The position numbers were made by a program, and so were the translations under genes. Source: Lycocorax pyrrhopterus obiensis (Eukaryota > Chordata > Aves > Passeriformes > Paradisaeidae). Taken from it: a DNA stretch of 64,000 nucleotides. Of this stretch, positions 9,826 through 22,610 are shown piece after piece (position 1 is the stretch's first letter; each line of letters starts with the position of its first letter). The stretch lies in the NCBI GenBank assembly GCA_014706295.1, contig JACSVZ010000027.1, forward strand, positions 4,816,924 through 4,880,923. The letters are read 5' to 3'. The notes under the pieces were generated by a model. It worked only from the letters and a program-made list of their open reading frames with translations. It ran no database searches and was not told the DNA's origin.

Positions 9826-12530
9826 CAAAGGCACTGGTGTGTTACCAAAGCTGTTTTCAGTACAGAACAGGCTTTTTTAAAAGTTTGCTGATTGTGGTTT
9901 TTCAGGTGATTTCAATTTTATGGAAAAAGTTATGAAAAGCCTGGCAAACATTCCTAAATGGGAATATCGATTTTCTAGGGATAAGAAATACTCAGAGGGG
10001 AAGAAAAAGAAGTAGTTCCCTTCAATCCTTATCTGTCTTTAAATGAGGGCAAGACAAGAGCTGAGGAGCCGCCCTGGTGCTTCCCAACACTCCCAGCAGA
10101 GCTAAACCACACCACTGGCTGGCTGAAGGAATCCCATTCAGCAGCAGGGCCTGGGGTCCTGACTGCCATGGGAACCCTGAGAGGAACCTCCTGGCCAAGC
10201 ACATTCCAGACGACACCCAGGTGTGCATCGCTTCACCCCGGAGCCTCACCCTGTGCTGGGGCTCCAGGGGAAAAGTGGGTTCCCAGCTCCTGTTCTGCTC
10301 CTACTCGGCCACACTCAACCCATGAGGGAATCCAGGCCTTGGGGTGGCCGCAGTCACAGCTCAGGCACAGGAGAAGGGCTCGGTGTGCCCATCCCAGAGT
10401 CCACGTGGGCTGCAGCCACAGGGGTTCCGCTCCTGGGATCCACATCCTCTGCCAAAGAGTCACCGGAACATCCCGTTCAATAAAAATAAAAGGGAGGAGG
10501 ACAGCAAACCCTGGCCTGCACAGAAATGGCTCCCAAGTCCTGAAGAGCACTGATCAGATGCCTTTAAATCCTCCTTCCAAGACATTTTCCCCAGCTATCG
10601 ATGTGGAATTTACACAACAGCGATAATGTCACGCTGCAGAAAACAAAATGTCATTTCCCGAGCAATGATGAACTGGTATTTGGAGCCTCCTCTGACACAG
10701 AGAAAACGAATGGCAATTTCCCTGGGAGCAGAAGCCCCCGAGCTCCTTCCCCTGCTGCTGCAGAGGGTGGATTACGCCGAGTTCTGGCATTAACAGAACA
10801 TCATTTCACTCATGCATCCTTCAGGAACTGTTCCACGGTAACTGAGCTGAGCACGTCCCATTCACAGGGATCAGGCACTGAGCACATCTCAATGAACAGC
10901 TCCTTTGGATGGAACCTCACAGCAGCAAATTGTGTGCCTGGGACCAGGAATTCTTGAATTATTAACAAATCAAGCTACAGGAATGTAACACACTTCCATA
11001 CAAGCTGCTACCAAACCGTAGCTGAACTACAGGTAGGAACACTTAACGTTAACAGTATTTAACACCCAACCTCTGCTTCCAAAGGGAAAATCACTCTGCA
11101 GAGAGGATCCCGTTTATACTGGCAGTACCCTTACCCTCATTCACAGCCGAGGAAAAGGAGGCGGAGCTGTCAGCGGGCAGCACAATGCCTCCGTTGGGAC
11201 CACGTCTAGACGTGTGGTGCTGGGAGAGGTCCTCAGGCACCCGAGGCATCCGCCCGGGGCTGGCAGATGTGACAGGGGACCCCTGGGAGCTGCTTTGCTC
11301 CCTCTCTGCTCCCTCCTGGAGCTGCAGCTGGAGGCCACACAAACACCCAGGGGCACCTCCGGCAGCTCTGTGCATCTGCCCGGGGCGGCGGAGCCGAGCC
11401 TGCAGGGACTGAGTGTGATCCCAGCTTTGACCTCTGGTTCTTCTCCTCCCGAGCACAGGATCAAACACAATCATCACAGGATGGGCTTCTACCAGACCCT
11501 TGCCCCACAAATGTGTCACAAGAGCAGAGCACTGGGGCCATACCCACTTTTCCAGCAGTGGTTAAAAGCATTTCAGACCTTCTCACTATGAATTCGCTGT
11601 TCAGCAGAGGCTTCTGTGCCTAAAACCACCAGAGCACCCGCTGAGCTGGGGGCCTGTGGCTGCCTGCAGGGACTCACACAGGGATAACCATGTGCATAAA
11701 GATTGCAGGGGGTTAAGGGTCTGGGAGTAGCAGGAGCCCAGATCCTGGTGATCCCTGCCATGGAACCTGTGCTGGTGCAGCAGGAGCCCGGATCCTGGTG
11801 ATCCCTGCCACAGAACCTGTGCTGGTGCAGCAGGAGCCCGGATCCTGGTGATCCCTGCCATGGAACCTGTGCTGGTGCAGCAGGAGCCCTGGCCCCAGTT
11901 ATCCCTGCACTGGAACCTGTGGTGTGGCTCAGGCTGGTGTTACCCTTCCCAGGCATGGAGCAGGCAAAGGCATTCCCTGTCCCGTGCTCTTCTCCCGGGC
12001 TGTGGAGTCTGTGGGCTGTTCGGGTGCCCTGGCAGGGGAGAAAAGGGAAGTTGTTAGTGCTGGAGCTGGCCCGGGTGACCGCCACCCCTCCTGCCCCAGC
12101 AGCCTGGAGCGGGGCAGCACCGCGGCCGCGTTCCTCACCCCGGACAAACAGCCCTTGTTCCAAGCCCCCGGAACAGAACCCCGCTCCCTCCCAGCTCCCT
12201 GCCAGCTGCACGCAGGACAAACACTCCACGCCTCCTTCCGCAGCCCGCGGTCAGCCTGGCAGCGAGGGGACAGCGGGGACACTCACCGGAGCCACCCTGT
12301 GACAGCCGCACACGCCCGGCCGTGCCCTGTGACAGCGCCCGAACCGCGGCTCCACCGGGGCAGCAAATCCTGCACAGTTCACTGGGCACTGCCCGCGTGC
12401 TCATCCATATGCATTAATGCACATTTCCCTCTTTTCCACACTTGCCAAGGCCTGACTTCCCAACTTGGTGGGTTTTCCCTTTTTTAAGGCGATTGTTCTC
12501 GTCCCTGCAGAGCAATTCCCACGCAAAGGC
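9826..12530. other. Intergenic stretch before the GJC1 3' end
   Basis: No gene recognised. It contains a 50-bp tandem repeat (11731-11925) and a modestly CpG-rich segment near 12060-12400. The open frames here lack any family resemblance. Confidence 0.5.
11731..11925. repeat. 50-bp tandem repeat, about 3.9 copies
   Basis: Exact 50-base spacing of CAGGAGCCC starts at 11731, 11781, 11831 and 11881. The first three units are near identical and the fourth is diverged and incomplete. No coding function is apparent. Confidence 0.95.
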
Positions 12531-12552
12531 ACAGGTAGTTCCGAGCCGGCTC

Positions 12553-12558
12553 TTTATT
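12553..12558 (-). terminator. GJC1: Minus-strand polyadenylation signal AATAAA, probable distal GJC1 end
   Basis: The plus strand reads TTTATT, i.e. AATAAA in the direction of GJC1. It is the first canonical signal recognised downstream of the GJC1 stop. No coding sequence lies between. Usage is not proven. Confidence 0.5.
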
Positions 12559-14029
12559 GACCTCAACAAGGCTGCATGTATAAAAATTCCAAATTGTGGC
12601 TCTAAGACAAATCAGTAAATATCCCCCTCCCTCCCATATTCTATTGCGGGAAAAAAGAAGCCATCTCACTCAGACTGGAGTAATCCACTGGATTTAATAC
12701 TTTTTTTTTTCCAAACCCAAAGAATGTCACCACAAATCCAAATTCCATCCAGCATTTTTTGTTCCAAAGTCTCTCCTGGATGTTTATTTCGGAATGGTCT
12801 ACATTAAGCCAAAGCAAGAGCATTTTAAAGTGATGCAGGTATTGTTTCTTCAAAAGGAAAAACGAAGTCTGAGACTCTGAAACCAACCACAGCCAGAGCC
12901 AGAACAGAGCTGGGACAGACCCCACGATCAGCAACACACGCTCAGCTTCAACCCAAATGTGCACTTCATACACAATGAAAGTGAAAATAAAAAGCAGCAA
13001 CAGGAACAGCTCCATTACTTGGGATTTTCAGAATGAATCCAGTGCTGGGATTGGAATATTGTGGACACTCTGCTCACTAACAGGGACTCACTGGGTGGGC
13101 AGAAGCCCACAGGACTGCCCTGAGGCAGCAGCTTCACACAGGTCATTAATTGGGAAATAACACAAACCAGGGAGCAGCAGGTGGGAGCCTGGTTTAGGTC
13201 ATTAATAGGAATTTGCTATAGTTTGGGAAGAGAGCAGCGAGGAGAAGGATTTTCCCTGCTTTCACTGGGGAAAGGCTGTTCCCAAAGCACCACACGGGGT
13301 TAAATGTCACTCATTTGGGACACTGAACAGAGCAGCCTCGGTGCTGGGGGGGATGAGTGGACTGTGGCCACCAGCCTTGTTTATCTCCAGGCTCCAAATG
13401 TCTCTCCCTCACACTTTCAGATGTTTTCCACCCAGCTTCCCAGCCACACTCACAGCTCGCTCTGGCAGAGCCTCTGCCCATCACTGTGACTTTCTTCAGG
13501 CCACTGTTTAATTAGAGGAGCACTGCTAATGAAGTGCCCCAGACCACACAGCCAGTCCCAGCTCACCGGGCCATCCCTGCCCACATCCACTTGCTGCACA
13601 CGTCCTGGGTCACTTACACTTCCTTAGAGACACCACCCTGGCACTTCTCCCCTGCTCCCCGGAGCAGCCAGGGGTCAGTGCCAAAGGCCAGGGGGGCAAT
13701 TCCCTTCCCAGAGTCCCCACAGCTCCAGAGGGGCTCACTCGGGGGCTGTGCTGGCTCTGGGCACAGCAGGGGCTCTCCAGGTTGCTCAGGGACAGTCTGG
13801 ACCCACGCCTGGCCTGCCTGGTGTCCCAGAGGGAAAACAGACCAAAACAACTCAGCACAACACCAATCTGCAGGAAGTGCTCGGGCAGAGGGGAACAGTA
13901 AGGACATGCTCACATCCCCTTGGAGTGAACTTAATGTGGAGACTGCACCTGGATGTTCTGAGGGATGGGAACAGGGCAGGGATTTATCTGTGTCCTCCAC
14001 GTAGCCTCACTCCTCATCCCTCACTTCTT

Positions 14030-14205
14030 CCAGGCTGCCCAGAGAAGCTGTGGCTGCTCATCCCTGGAAGCGTCCAAGGCCAGGCTGGACAGGGCTTGGA
14101 GCAGCCTGGGATAGTGGAAGGTGTCCTTGCCCATGGCAGGGCATGGAATGAGATGCTCTTTAAGGTCCCTTCCCACCCAAACCATTCTGGGATTCCATGA
14201 TCCTA
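14030..14205 (+). mobile_element. CR1 3' fragment (sense)
   Basis: Contains the CR1 tail in forward orientation: GGCTGCCCAGAGAAGCTGTG, the stretch ending GGGATAGTGGAAGGTGTCC, and the terminus ATTCTGGGATTCCATGATCC. It lies antisense within the probable GJC1 3' UTR, so the transcript would carry its complement. Confidence 0.92.
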
Positions 14206-14985
14206 TGAATCCTGCTCCTGACCCAGCTCTGACGAGGGACTGAGGTAACCTCGAAAGAGAACAGTCCTGCTTGAAACAGGCTCCCAACATACATTAAAAT
14301 GCATGGAAACCTGAAAAGAAAAACCAGGGAGCAGAGCAAGGTCCCAAATCCATTATAAATAGCAGCAGAAAGCAGAGACATTTATCAGTGTCTCTCCAAG
14401 ACGAGCCGGCTCCTTGCCAGAAAGACAGAGCCAAAGGCATCAGTCCCTCACTCCCCTTCTGCTAATTGTAAATTCAAGTTTAATGCCAAACCCACAGAAT
14501 GCCAGATCGGACTGGTCTCTCAAGCAGAAAGCTAAATTATACATATTGCTGTGTCTGAACTAAATTCCTCGGACAGAACGGAAGGAAGAGGGGTCTGGAA
14601 TAAGGCAGAATCATTGATATTCGGAGAGGGCTCTGTGACTCTCGCAGACAGCTCGTGTGTGCCGGCTGCCGGGAGAGGGAGGGGATTCCACAGAGACAGA
14701 GTTACCCTGACTCCATCTGACCCGATTAGTTTGGAAAGGACAGGAATCCTTCCCAAAAGGTACCACTGCCTGCCCCTGGGCACAGGGTGTCACACAACAG
14801 GAGGCCTCACAAACCTCTCTTCCCATCGCTCTCACAGAAACACGCAGAGTTACCGAATCCACTCACTTCTATTTCGTTTTTTCCGGATGTTTTGCAGGAG
14901 TTTGAGGTGTCTCCTCCCTCCTGTTGCACAAGGTGTGTGGGGAGCCCTGAGCCCTCTCTGCCCCACAGCTGGCACTCCTGCTCCC

Positions 14986-15005
14986 AACACACACACACAC
15001 ACACA
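14986..15005. repeat. (CA)n microsatellite
   Basis: About ten CA units followed by a short T run, within the probable GJC1 3' UTR. Confidence 0.9.
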
Positions 15006-15681
15006 TTTTTCCTGTAAGTCATTTTCCATAGAGGAAAGAGCCTGTAGGACACAGGAGCTTATGGGATGACACTTCCAGTTGGCAAGCAGCACATCAATTA
15101 TTAAAGGACAGAGTCAGGAGCACCATTAACAGAGGTTTCCCAAATCTTTCCCCACTCGTGATTTGCACCCATGAGCTGCCCGGAGAGTGGAGACTCCACT
15201 TCTGCACGTTCAAGGCACTTTGGAAACGCAGCGTAGAAAAGTTTTATAAAAAGTTTTACTTGGAAAACAAGGAAGAACAATGACATAACTGCAGACAACA
15301 ATAATAAAATTAACAAAATGCTAATGGCTACCCCATTGCTTTGTCCTTGTTGATATAAAAAGTGTAACATCAGATCCAGTGTACAAATACAAAAAAATTT
15401 GTGCATAATAAATGTACTATAATACTGTACATACAGCATAAACCGTTCAATGAGAATGAATTAAATATACCTATTTGTCTCCTGACTTGGAAGACAAAAG
15501 AATAAAGTTCTATAGTCCTAGAGTCAGTGTATAAACCCTTCCCAGGGGCTGAATCACGAGCCAACGGTATCCCTGAAAATAAGCAGAGTCAAATATTCCC
15601 TTAATGGAAGCCATTATTCATGGGACTGCTGGTTATGATAAACTAGGAGAAAAAAACCACAACATATGAACCGAGCCAACG

Positions 15682-16863
15682 TTAAATCCAGACTGAGTTC
15701 TTCCCATCTCCTGACTTGCTACTGGCACTGCTTTTGTTTGAGCCTGCTTTGGATTTCTTCCCTCTGGAACTGCTGGGGTTGTTTTGGTTGTTGTACGCCT
15801 GGATGGCGAGGTCCAGGCGGTCCTGAGCCACTTTGATTTCCCTCTGCAGGATCTCCAGGTCGGCGGGAATGTTCCCTTCGTTGCTGCCATACTGCTGTTC
15901 CTGAGCTATGTTGGCTTTGTTCTGCTTGTAGGCCATCTTGGCGTTGGACAGCTCCGTGCACTGCATCTGCTCCGGCTTCAGCGCGATGTTGTAGCCCGGG
16001 GGAGCCGACGGCGTGTTCCAGGTAAAGGGGTAGTTAAAGGTCCCAGAGTCAACCAGCTCCTTCTTCTTGGCATTCAACGTGTCCCGGATGGTGCCAAACC
16101 CCAAGTGGAGCATCTCCCAGACATTCAGGAGCAGACACATGCAGCTCACCCCGTACATTATCAGCAGGAAAATGGTCTTTTCGGTTGGCCTGGAAATGAA
16201 ACAATCGACGTTGTGCGGGCAGGGCTTCCTGCTGCACACAAACACGGGGCTCACCTGGAAGCCGTACAGGAAATACTGCCCCACCAGGAAGCCAACCTCA
16301 AACAGGGCCCTGGCCAGGAGCTGCAGGACGTAAATCCTCATGAGCCCGTCCTCCCGGATCTGCCGCCGGCTGTCGTGCTTGGCTTTGGCAGGGCTCTGCT
16401 TCTCTTTGCTCTCCCGGACGCTCTCCACCTCTATCTCCGGGTACATCATCGGGTCCTCCTCATGGTCACCCTCAGCTTCCTCCAAGCCCCGGTGCTGCTT
16501 CCAGCGGATGGGCAAGCTCCTCCTCCTGGCTCTCCTGGTGGCTTCGCTGTGCTCCACCATCCGGGCGATTTTATGGATGGCGTAGCCTAAATACAGCACC
16601 GACGGAGTGGCCACGAGAATGATCTGGAACACCCAGAACCTGACGTGCGAGAGAGGGGCGAAGGAGTCGTAGCAGACATTCTCGCAGCCAGGCTGCTCCG
16701 TGTTGCACACAAACTTGCTTTGTTCGTCATAATAAATGGATTCTCCTCCCACAGCAATTAGGACAATCCGAAACACAATCAACACTGTCAGCCAGATTTT
16801 GCCAACAAAGGTTGAGTGGTTCTGGATCTCCTCTAACAGGCGGGTCAGAAAACTCCAACTCAT
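15682..16863 (-). CDS. GJC1: Gap junction gamma-1 protein (connexin 45), complete coding sequence
   Basis: Connexin 45, a subunit of gap-junction channels that couple cardiac conduction, smooth muscle and neuronal cells. Six subunits form a hemichannel in the plasma membrane. The 393-residue frame is close to the human 396. It starts [12 protein letters not shown]. Four membrane spans lie near residues 21-41, 76-96, 178-200 and 230-252. The first extracellular loop has Cys53, Cys60 and Cys64 (C-x6-C-x3-C); the second has Cys210, Cys215 and Cys221 (C-x4-C-x5-C), the disulphide signature of connexins. The basic, acidic cytoplasmic loop (about 100-170) is long, as in Cx45. The tail is serine-rich and ends Ser-Val-Trp-Ile, the ZO-1 PDZ ligand. 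I chose the ATG at 16863, in a strong ACCACC-ATG-A context; three codons of open frame upstream begin with TTG and are leader. The coding region is intronless, as in other connexins. Confidence 0.98.
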   Translation of the reverse strand: MSWSFLTRLLEEIQNHSTFVGKIWLTVLIVFRIVLIAVGGESIYYDEQSKFVCNTEQPGCENVCYDSFAPLSHVRFWVFQIILVATPSVLYLGYAIHKIARMVEHSEATRRARRRSLPIRWKQHRGLEEAEGDHEEDPMMYPEIEVESVRESKEKQSPAKAKHDSRRQIREDGLMRIYVLQLLARALFEVGFLVGQYFLYGFQVSPVFVCSRKPCPHNVDCFISRPTEKTIFLLIMYGVSCMCLLLNVWEMLHLGFGTIRDTLNAKKKELVDSGTFNYPFTWNTPSAPPGYNIALKPEQMQCTELSNAKMAYKQNKANIAQEQQYGSNEGNIPADLEILQREIKVAQDRLDLAIQAYNNQNNPSSSRGKKSKAGSNKSSASSKSGDGKNSVWI

Positions 16864-16882
16864 GGTGGTCAAATGAGTTTAT
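16864..16882 (-). other. GJC1: GJC1 5' leader piece joined to the coding exon
   Basis: Read on the minus strand, a T-rich tract ending TTTTTTAG is followed by ATAAACTC and ACCACC just before the ATG. This gives a splice acceptor between 16883 and 16882 and leaves 19 bases of leader in the coding exon, the usual connexin layout (noncoding exon or exons, then one coding exon). The first four bases ATAA matter because they can close an upstream ORF (see findings). Confidence 0.8.
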
Positions 16883-17824
16883 CTAAAAAACAAACAGAAC
16901 CCCCAAATATTTATGAGTTTATCAGCTCGAGCCTAAACGGTGCAAACTCAACCGAGTCCAAAAACTCCAGACTTTTACACCCAACACCCATCCATGTTTG
17001 TGATCATCACCTGCTATCGGGATCCAGCTGCCAGAATTTGCTTGAAGATCCTACGTCTCCTCCGCAGGCTTTTGAGGAATCTGCTGTAAGAAAAAGGCAC
17101 CAGTTCAGTGTCATTTCATTAAAAAATGCACTCCCAAAGCTACTCCCCAGCCCAAGAGAGAGACACAGCTGCTCTGGATGCCACAGGCTGATAAAAACAT
17201 TTAGAGTGGAGGCTGAAGACTCCAAGACACAGTGGATGGGAAGACAAGTGCCCATGAGATTTTTGGGTGCTGTTGGCCATGTTCCACCACTGACAAGGGG
17301 ATTTATCTTAACTTGTTGCAGCTGGGGCTGGTGATCATGGTCTCAGCCACAACCCACGGAGACACTGTTGTCTCCAAGGGCAGTACCAGCTGTCCTAATT
17401 CAGGAAGGGGTGGCCCAGACCACCTGTGATGCAAAGGCAGGACAACCTGGTGGCCTGAGCAGTGTCACTCTGCAGGGCCAGCCTAGGGACAGGGCTAGGC
17501 CAATTCTAGTTATGCTCAAACTATCCTGTGGATGGATTTGGGTTCAGTCCCTCTGGGAGGCTGAAAAGCTTCCCGCCAGGTTGAGAAAAGATTTCAGTGT
17601 GGATTTTGTAGTGAAAACCTGATTAGAAAGAGTTACCTGTCAAAACTTTTATAAGAGCTACTCCACAGAAGTGAGTGGTGGGTGGGTGAGGGGAGAGGGG
17701 ACAGCGCTGGCAGGAGCCGAGCGAGCGCCGGAACTGCCGGGCCTGGCCGTGCTCCCGAGCGGGCCTGGCACAGTGTCCTCGTTGCCAGAGGCAACTCTGC
17801 CAAATTCCAATGGCTGCAGATTCC

Positions 17825-17996
17825 AGGTTGCCCAGAGCAGCTGTGGCTGCCCCTGGATCCCTGGAAGTGTCCAAGGCCAGGCTGGACAGGGCTTGGAGCA
17901 AGCTGGGATAGTGGAAGGTGCCACTGTCCATGGCATGGGGTGGCACTGGATGGGCTGCAAGGTCCCTTTCACCCCAAACCATTCCATGACTCCAGG
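17825..17996 (+). mobile_element. CR1 3' fragment (sense)
   Basis: Forward CR1 tail: TTGCCCAGAGCAGCTGTGG, GGGATAGTGGAAGGTG and the terminus CCAAACCATTCCATGACTCC. 5' truncated. Confidence 0.92.
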
Positions 17997-20900
17997 ATAA
18001 ATTTGCAATCCGAACAGTAGAAGTCCCATCCTTGGAAACTCCTGTCTAACAAGACTGAACAAAACCCAGCAACACTGCAGGCCCTCCTGAAGCCCCAAGG
18101 AGTGAAATTCATAAAACACAGGAAGAACCGTTGGACACTGTTAGAACAATGGGGGATGAAGCATCTTTCAGACCTCTGATGATGTCAAATATCAGTTTAT
18201 TAAAGATTATTAAAAGACATTATTACATCAGAACAACATTTGGTGACACAAATCCTGAACCCAGAACTGGACAAATCTCCAGCACTCTGATCTTAAAAGG
18301 GATTTATTCTTAACCTGAAGAAATTCCAGAAGAGTGGAAGAAAAACAGTACTTAGAACTATGCAACTTCTTCTACGTAACTACAGAGTTGTTTATAGGCA
18401 AAATAATGAAATGTGAGGAGATGCAAGCAATGCAGAATTAAAGGATACCAATGTAATCTCCCTCTGGTGGAATTCAGCGTTTCACTGAAAAGCCAAGAGC
18501 AGGGACATGGTGTGGATGGGCTGTGCAGGACATTTGATTTATCACTTCATGACAGTGGGAGAAAAAAAATAGCAAAGGAGAGTACTAAAAAAGGCCATAT
18601 TAAGTGGATCAGAAGTAACACAAGCCTTGACAAATGATTCCCACATTAGATCCAAGATCGGTTCCATAATTACAGCAGTTCTGAAAATGCCTGGCAGCCA
18701 GGCTGGATCTTCCCAAGATCGGCTGGGGAGTGGCTGCTGACAAAAGGGGCACATGGGACTCGAGTTTGCAGGCTGAGAATTGGAGATGAGAGTTACCAAC
18801 GGTACAGGAAAACATGGATTGCTGGGGAGGCTGAGGCCCCTGGAACAGCCCCACTGCCTGAAGCACACTCAGTGCAGCTGAGGAGCAGCAGAGCAGGGTT
18901 TTGTAACAGAGGGAGAGGTTGCTGTGGGGGTCAGTTAACAGGGAAGGGAGGGAGGCTCCTGAAGGATCAGGGTCTTGAGGAGAGCTGCTGATATGGTGCA
19001 GGTGACAGATGTGACCCCTGGCTGTGTCACCTGCAATCAGGAGCCAGGAGGGTGATCTTACCTCCTTGTTAGCGAGACAGCCCTGGGCGCCTGCGGCTGC
19101 ATCCTTCAGCAGTTGCTCCAACATCAGAGAGTGGATACAGGAGGCTCAAAACCAGCTGAGGGACGGGGAAGATGCCTAAAAGTGAGTGATTTAGAGAGAT
19201 TGATTGGTTTAGTTGGGAAACACAGGAGGAAAATGAAAGTGAATCCCAATAGCAATGAGTCAGGATCATGATGTGTCATCAAAATTACCAATTAGGACAA
19301 AAATTCCCAGCCTTCACTCAGGTGGACAGGCCAGCTGCCACCTGCACTCAGCCCTGAAAAGGGACATGTTTAAATCACAGGTGTTCCATAGACAGCAGCT
19401 ATCAGAGGTGCATGCAATCCTCCCAAGGCTTCCATCCAAGCTCCTCTTCGACACAACCCTGCTGCCATCGTTGTATGGAGCACTGGCTGAAACAACACGT
19501 GTTTAACAGGCAAAGAGAGCAGAGGTTCCAGTCCCAGTGCCTGCAGCAGGGGCTCTGCGCCCCCATTCCAGAAAGGCACCCAAGTCCAGCTCTGCCACCC
19601 GAGTTCTGTGTCAGTGGGATGAGACAGCGCCTCAGACACCCCCACACGCAGCATCTCCCACTCGGATTCGGAGTCCAGATGAGGGGTGCAGTGAGTCTGG
19701 GGGTCCTGCATGTGCCTGAGAAGTCTCCAATGGGCAGCAAAGGCAGGTGAACCCCACACCTGGAACAGGAGGTTAACAGAGGGCAGGAGCCCCAATACCC
19801 CCCTCCCACCACACTGCTCTGCCCATCTCATCACCCTGGGCACTCACAGGACAGGCATGTCCCCACTGGCATGTCGTGATTCATCCACTAAAAAAAGAGA
19901 CAAAACCCAAAGGAGTTTAAGAAGGGGTTAATTCTTATTCCATGAAAATGTCAGGGCCACACTTTTCACTGAAAGTAAACTACTAAGTAAATTTGAAATT
20001 AATTAAACACTGTTGCCAATGTAAATTTGGAGTAACAGCAGGAACCAGCCTTTAAATTTTCATATACTGTCACATTCCTCAGCAGTTAAGGACAGGGAAG
20101 TTTGAAATTAGTGCAGGTTACAGTAAGAGAATCTTTACTTTTAGACAAGCTGCTACCTCCCATCTAAGAAATTTCTTCGAGGTACGTGCCAGCTTTTCAC
20201 AGTGCATTTTCTACCTGCAGACAGGTAGCACCAACAACACAGGAATCATTCCTGTGATTCCCAACCTGAATTCCACCAGTTATATCAATGCACAGAGTGC
20301 CAGACCCACGTACAGATGTGTGCTGGGGTTCCCACAGCCCTGGGATCCAGGAGGATTTATCCAACCTGTGGTTAACAACCAGGACCTGCCAATTAGTGGG
20401 TCCTGGCTGTGGAGCTCTGAAGCTGCCCAAGAGCTGATTCTCTTCGCCAAGAAAGTGTCACTCTGTCCCTTTAGTCCTAGTCCCGAGCAGAGCTGCTGGG
20501 ACAAACACGGGAGGACCCACAAGCAGGCAAAGAACTTCCTGCTCTTTAAGGAAATGTTTTGGTTCAAGCAAAATGACCAGTCATTAAATCTTAAAAAAGG
20601 CTCAGCCCTTCCAAATTAAATACGGTACAAACCCAAGGACTTCCAAGCGGAATTACAGGGGTGTCCTTCCGTTCTGTGGGATCAGCCAAGGTTAGAGGGG
20701 CACGTTCTGCCTCTCCACCACGTGCTGCAGCACCCAGACACATCGCAGTAACCTTCACCCAACGTACACCCGCGGCGCCCGCATCTGTTGTTTCTGGCAA
20801 CATTTAACTCAATAATTTTCCAATGTTTGAAAGAGAAGTCTATGGACACTGACACGCATCTGAGAAAGGCAGAATGTCAGCAATTTCAGCTAATTTAAGT

Positions 20901-21689
20901 CATGCCAGAAAGTGCATTTGAGAGAGACTTTCATTCCTTGTATTTGTCATAAGTTCATTTCAGCACTTCCAGCGGAGGAGGCTCCTTGGAGCAGGCAGGA
21001 TCCATGATGAAATATCAAGAGGCTTATCTCTGACAGCGGGCTGGCTCCTGAATTAAAGCTTTGCAGGTGCTGACATCCAGAGAGAATGAAGAATTTGGAG
21101 CAGGTACATGGGAAAACAGAAATCAGCTTCAGGTGAAGAATTTCTGGAGTTAACACGGCTGTTGTTCATGTACAGCCAGGGAATGGCCCCTCAGGTCTGC
21201 CCCCTCCTCTACCCAGCCCATGGGGGGGCTGGCTATGAATTTCAACATTTAAACATTTAAAATTTCACCTCCTTTCAGCTTTCTCCTCTAACAGCAATGG
21301 CCTCCCACCACTCAGGGAGGGAAGAACTGCCCTGTGGAGCAGCAGTTGCTGTAAAATCCTCAAAATCCTGCCCTTGGATGGGACAGCTGAGGTGTGGCAG
21401 GGACAGCGGTGGGGCAGGAGAAAGGAAGAAGCTGGGACGCTCCAGCAGGGTCCCCATTCCCCCGAGATGGAGGGCACCTGCAGGGCAGGACAGCGAGCAC
21501 CAGGTGGGTGTTAAGGCAGCCTCATTCCGGGCTGTGGAATCCCAAACACCTTCGGAACCATCTCCTGGCCCTTGTCTCGGCACAGACTGGGCCCAGCCCA
21601 GTACAAACTGGATCCCCTTGGCTCCAGCCCAGTACAAACTGGCAGCTACAGCCCAAAGCACCTGAGCATGGGGGTGCAGGGAGTGCTGG

Positions 21690-21790
21690 TTTGGGTTGGC
21701 ATCAGGCAGCCTGTAAGGATCATGGAGTTGGACTGGATGATCCATGTGGATCCCATCCAACCCAAGCCCTTCTGTGACGTTTCTATGGCA
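21690..21790 (+). mobile_element. Short CR1-like tail (sense)
   Basis: Contains GGAGTTGGACTGGATGATCC followed by CCCATCCAACCCAAGCCCTT and a TTCTGTGA-like terminus, the pattern of a CR1 3' end. Directly upstream of a longer CR1 copy. Confidence 0.7.
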
Positions 21791-21794
21791 CCAG

Positions 21795-22610
21795 GACTCG
21801 TTTCATGTCATTCCATCAATGGCAGAAGTGGTGCTGGGCACAGCTGGGCACATCCCTGTCCAAGGATGGCACCAAGCTGAAGGGCACAGCTGATACCCTG
21901 GAGGGAGGGGATGCCATTCCCAGGGATCCTGACAGCCTGGAGGGGTGGGCCCATGGCAACCTTGTGAACTTCAGCAAGGCCAACTGGAAGGTCCTGGAGC
22001 TGGGCTGGGGCAATCCCCAACAGCAGCACGGACTGGGGGTGGGTGGAGGGAGAGCAACCCTGCAGGGAAGGACTTGGGGATCCTGGAGGATGAAGAACAG
22101 GACGTGACCCAGCAACTGCCCAGAAATCCAACTGTTCCCTGGGCTGCATCCAAAGCAGCGTGGGCAGCAGGCAAGGGGGGAATTCTCTGGAGCCCCCAGC
22201 ATGGGACAGACATGGACCTGTTGGAGGGAGCCCACAGAGATGCTCCAAGGGCTGGAGCACCTCTGCTATGGAGACAGGCTGGAAGAACAGGGGTTGTTCA
22301 GCCTGGAGAAGGAAAGGCCCTGGGGAGACCATCTTGTGACCTTTCAGTATAAAGGGAGCCTGTAAGAAAAATGGGGACATTTTACCAAGGCCTGTAGTGA
22401 CAGGACAAGGGACAATGCTTTTAAACTATGAACGGGCAGGGAGAGATGGGACATTAGAGATATTTTACCACGAGGGTGGGGAGGTCCTGTGGACAGCTGT
22501 GGCTGCCCCTGGATCCCTGGAAGTGTCCAAGGCCAGGTTGGATGGGGCTTGGTCCAGTGGAAGGTGTCCCTGCCCTTTGATGGCAAGGAGTGGAGGGTCC
22601 CTAAATTTCC
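21795..22610 (+). mobile_element. CR1 fragment with ORF2 remnant and 3' region (sense)
   Basis: The longest CR1 piece in the window. It begins in the region matching the end of the CR1 reverse-transcriptase ORF (words such as GGTGGGCCCATGGCAACCT and AGGACTTGGGGATCCTGGAG) and continues to the 3' tail (CTGGATCCCTGGAAGTGTCC). The reading frame is broken, so it is inactive. Confidence 0.85.

Larger units (their letters stand above)
12531..15681 (-). other. GJC1: GJC1 3' UTR (probable, about 3.1 kb)
   Basis: Runs from the GJC1 stop codon to a minus-strand AATAAA at 12553-12558. Alternative minus-strand ATTAAA signals lie at 14479-14484, 13507-13512 and 12693-12698, so shorter forms are possible. 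The part nearest the stop (about 15230-15600) is AU-rich, typical of regulated 3' UTRs. A CR1 copy (14030-14205) and a (CA)n run sit inside. The extent is inferred from signals only. Confidence 0.5.

Noticed and set aside
16864..16872. Start of GJC1 three codons upstream
   Set aside because: That codon is TTG. The ATG at 16863 has the strong ACCACC context and gives the conserved connexin N-terminus.
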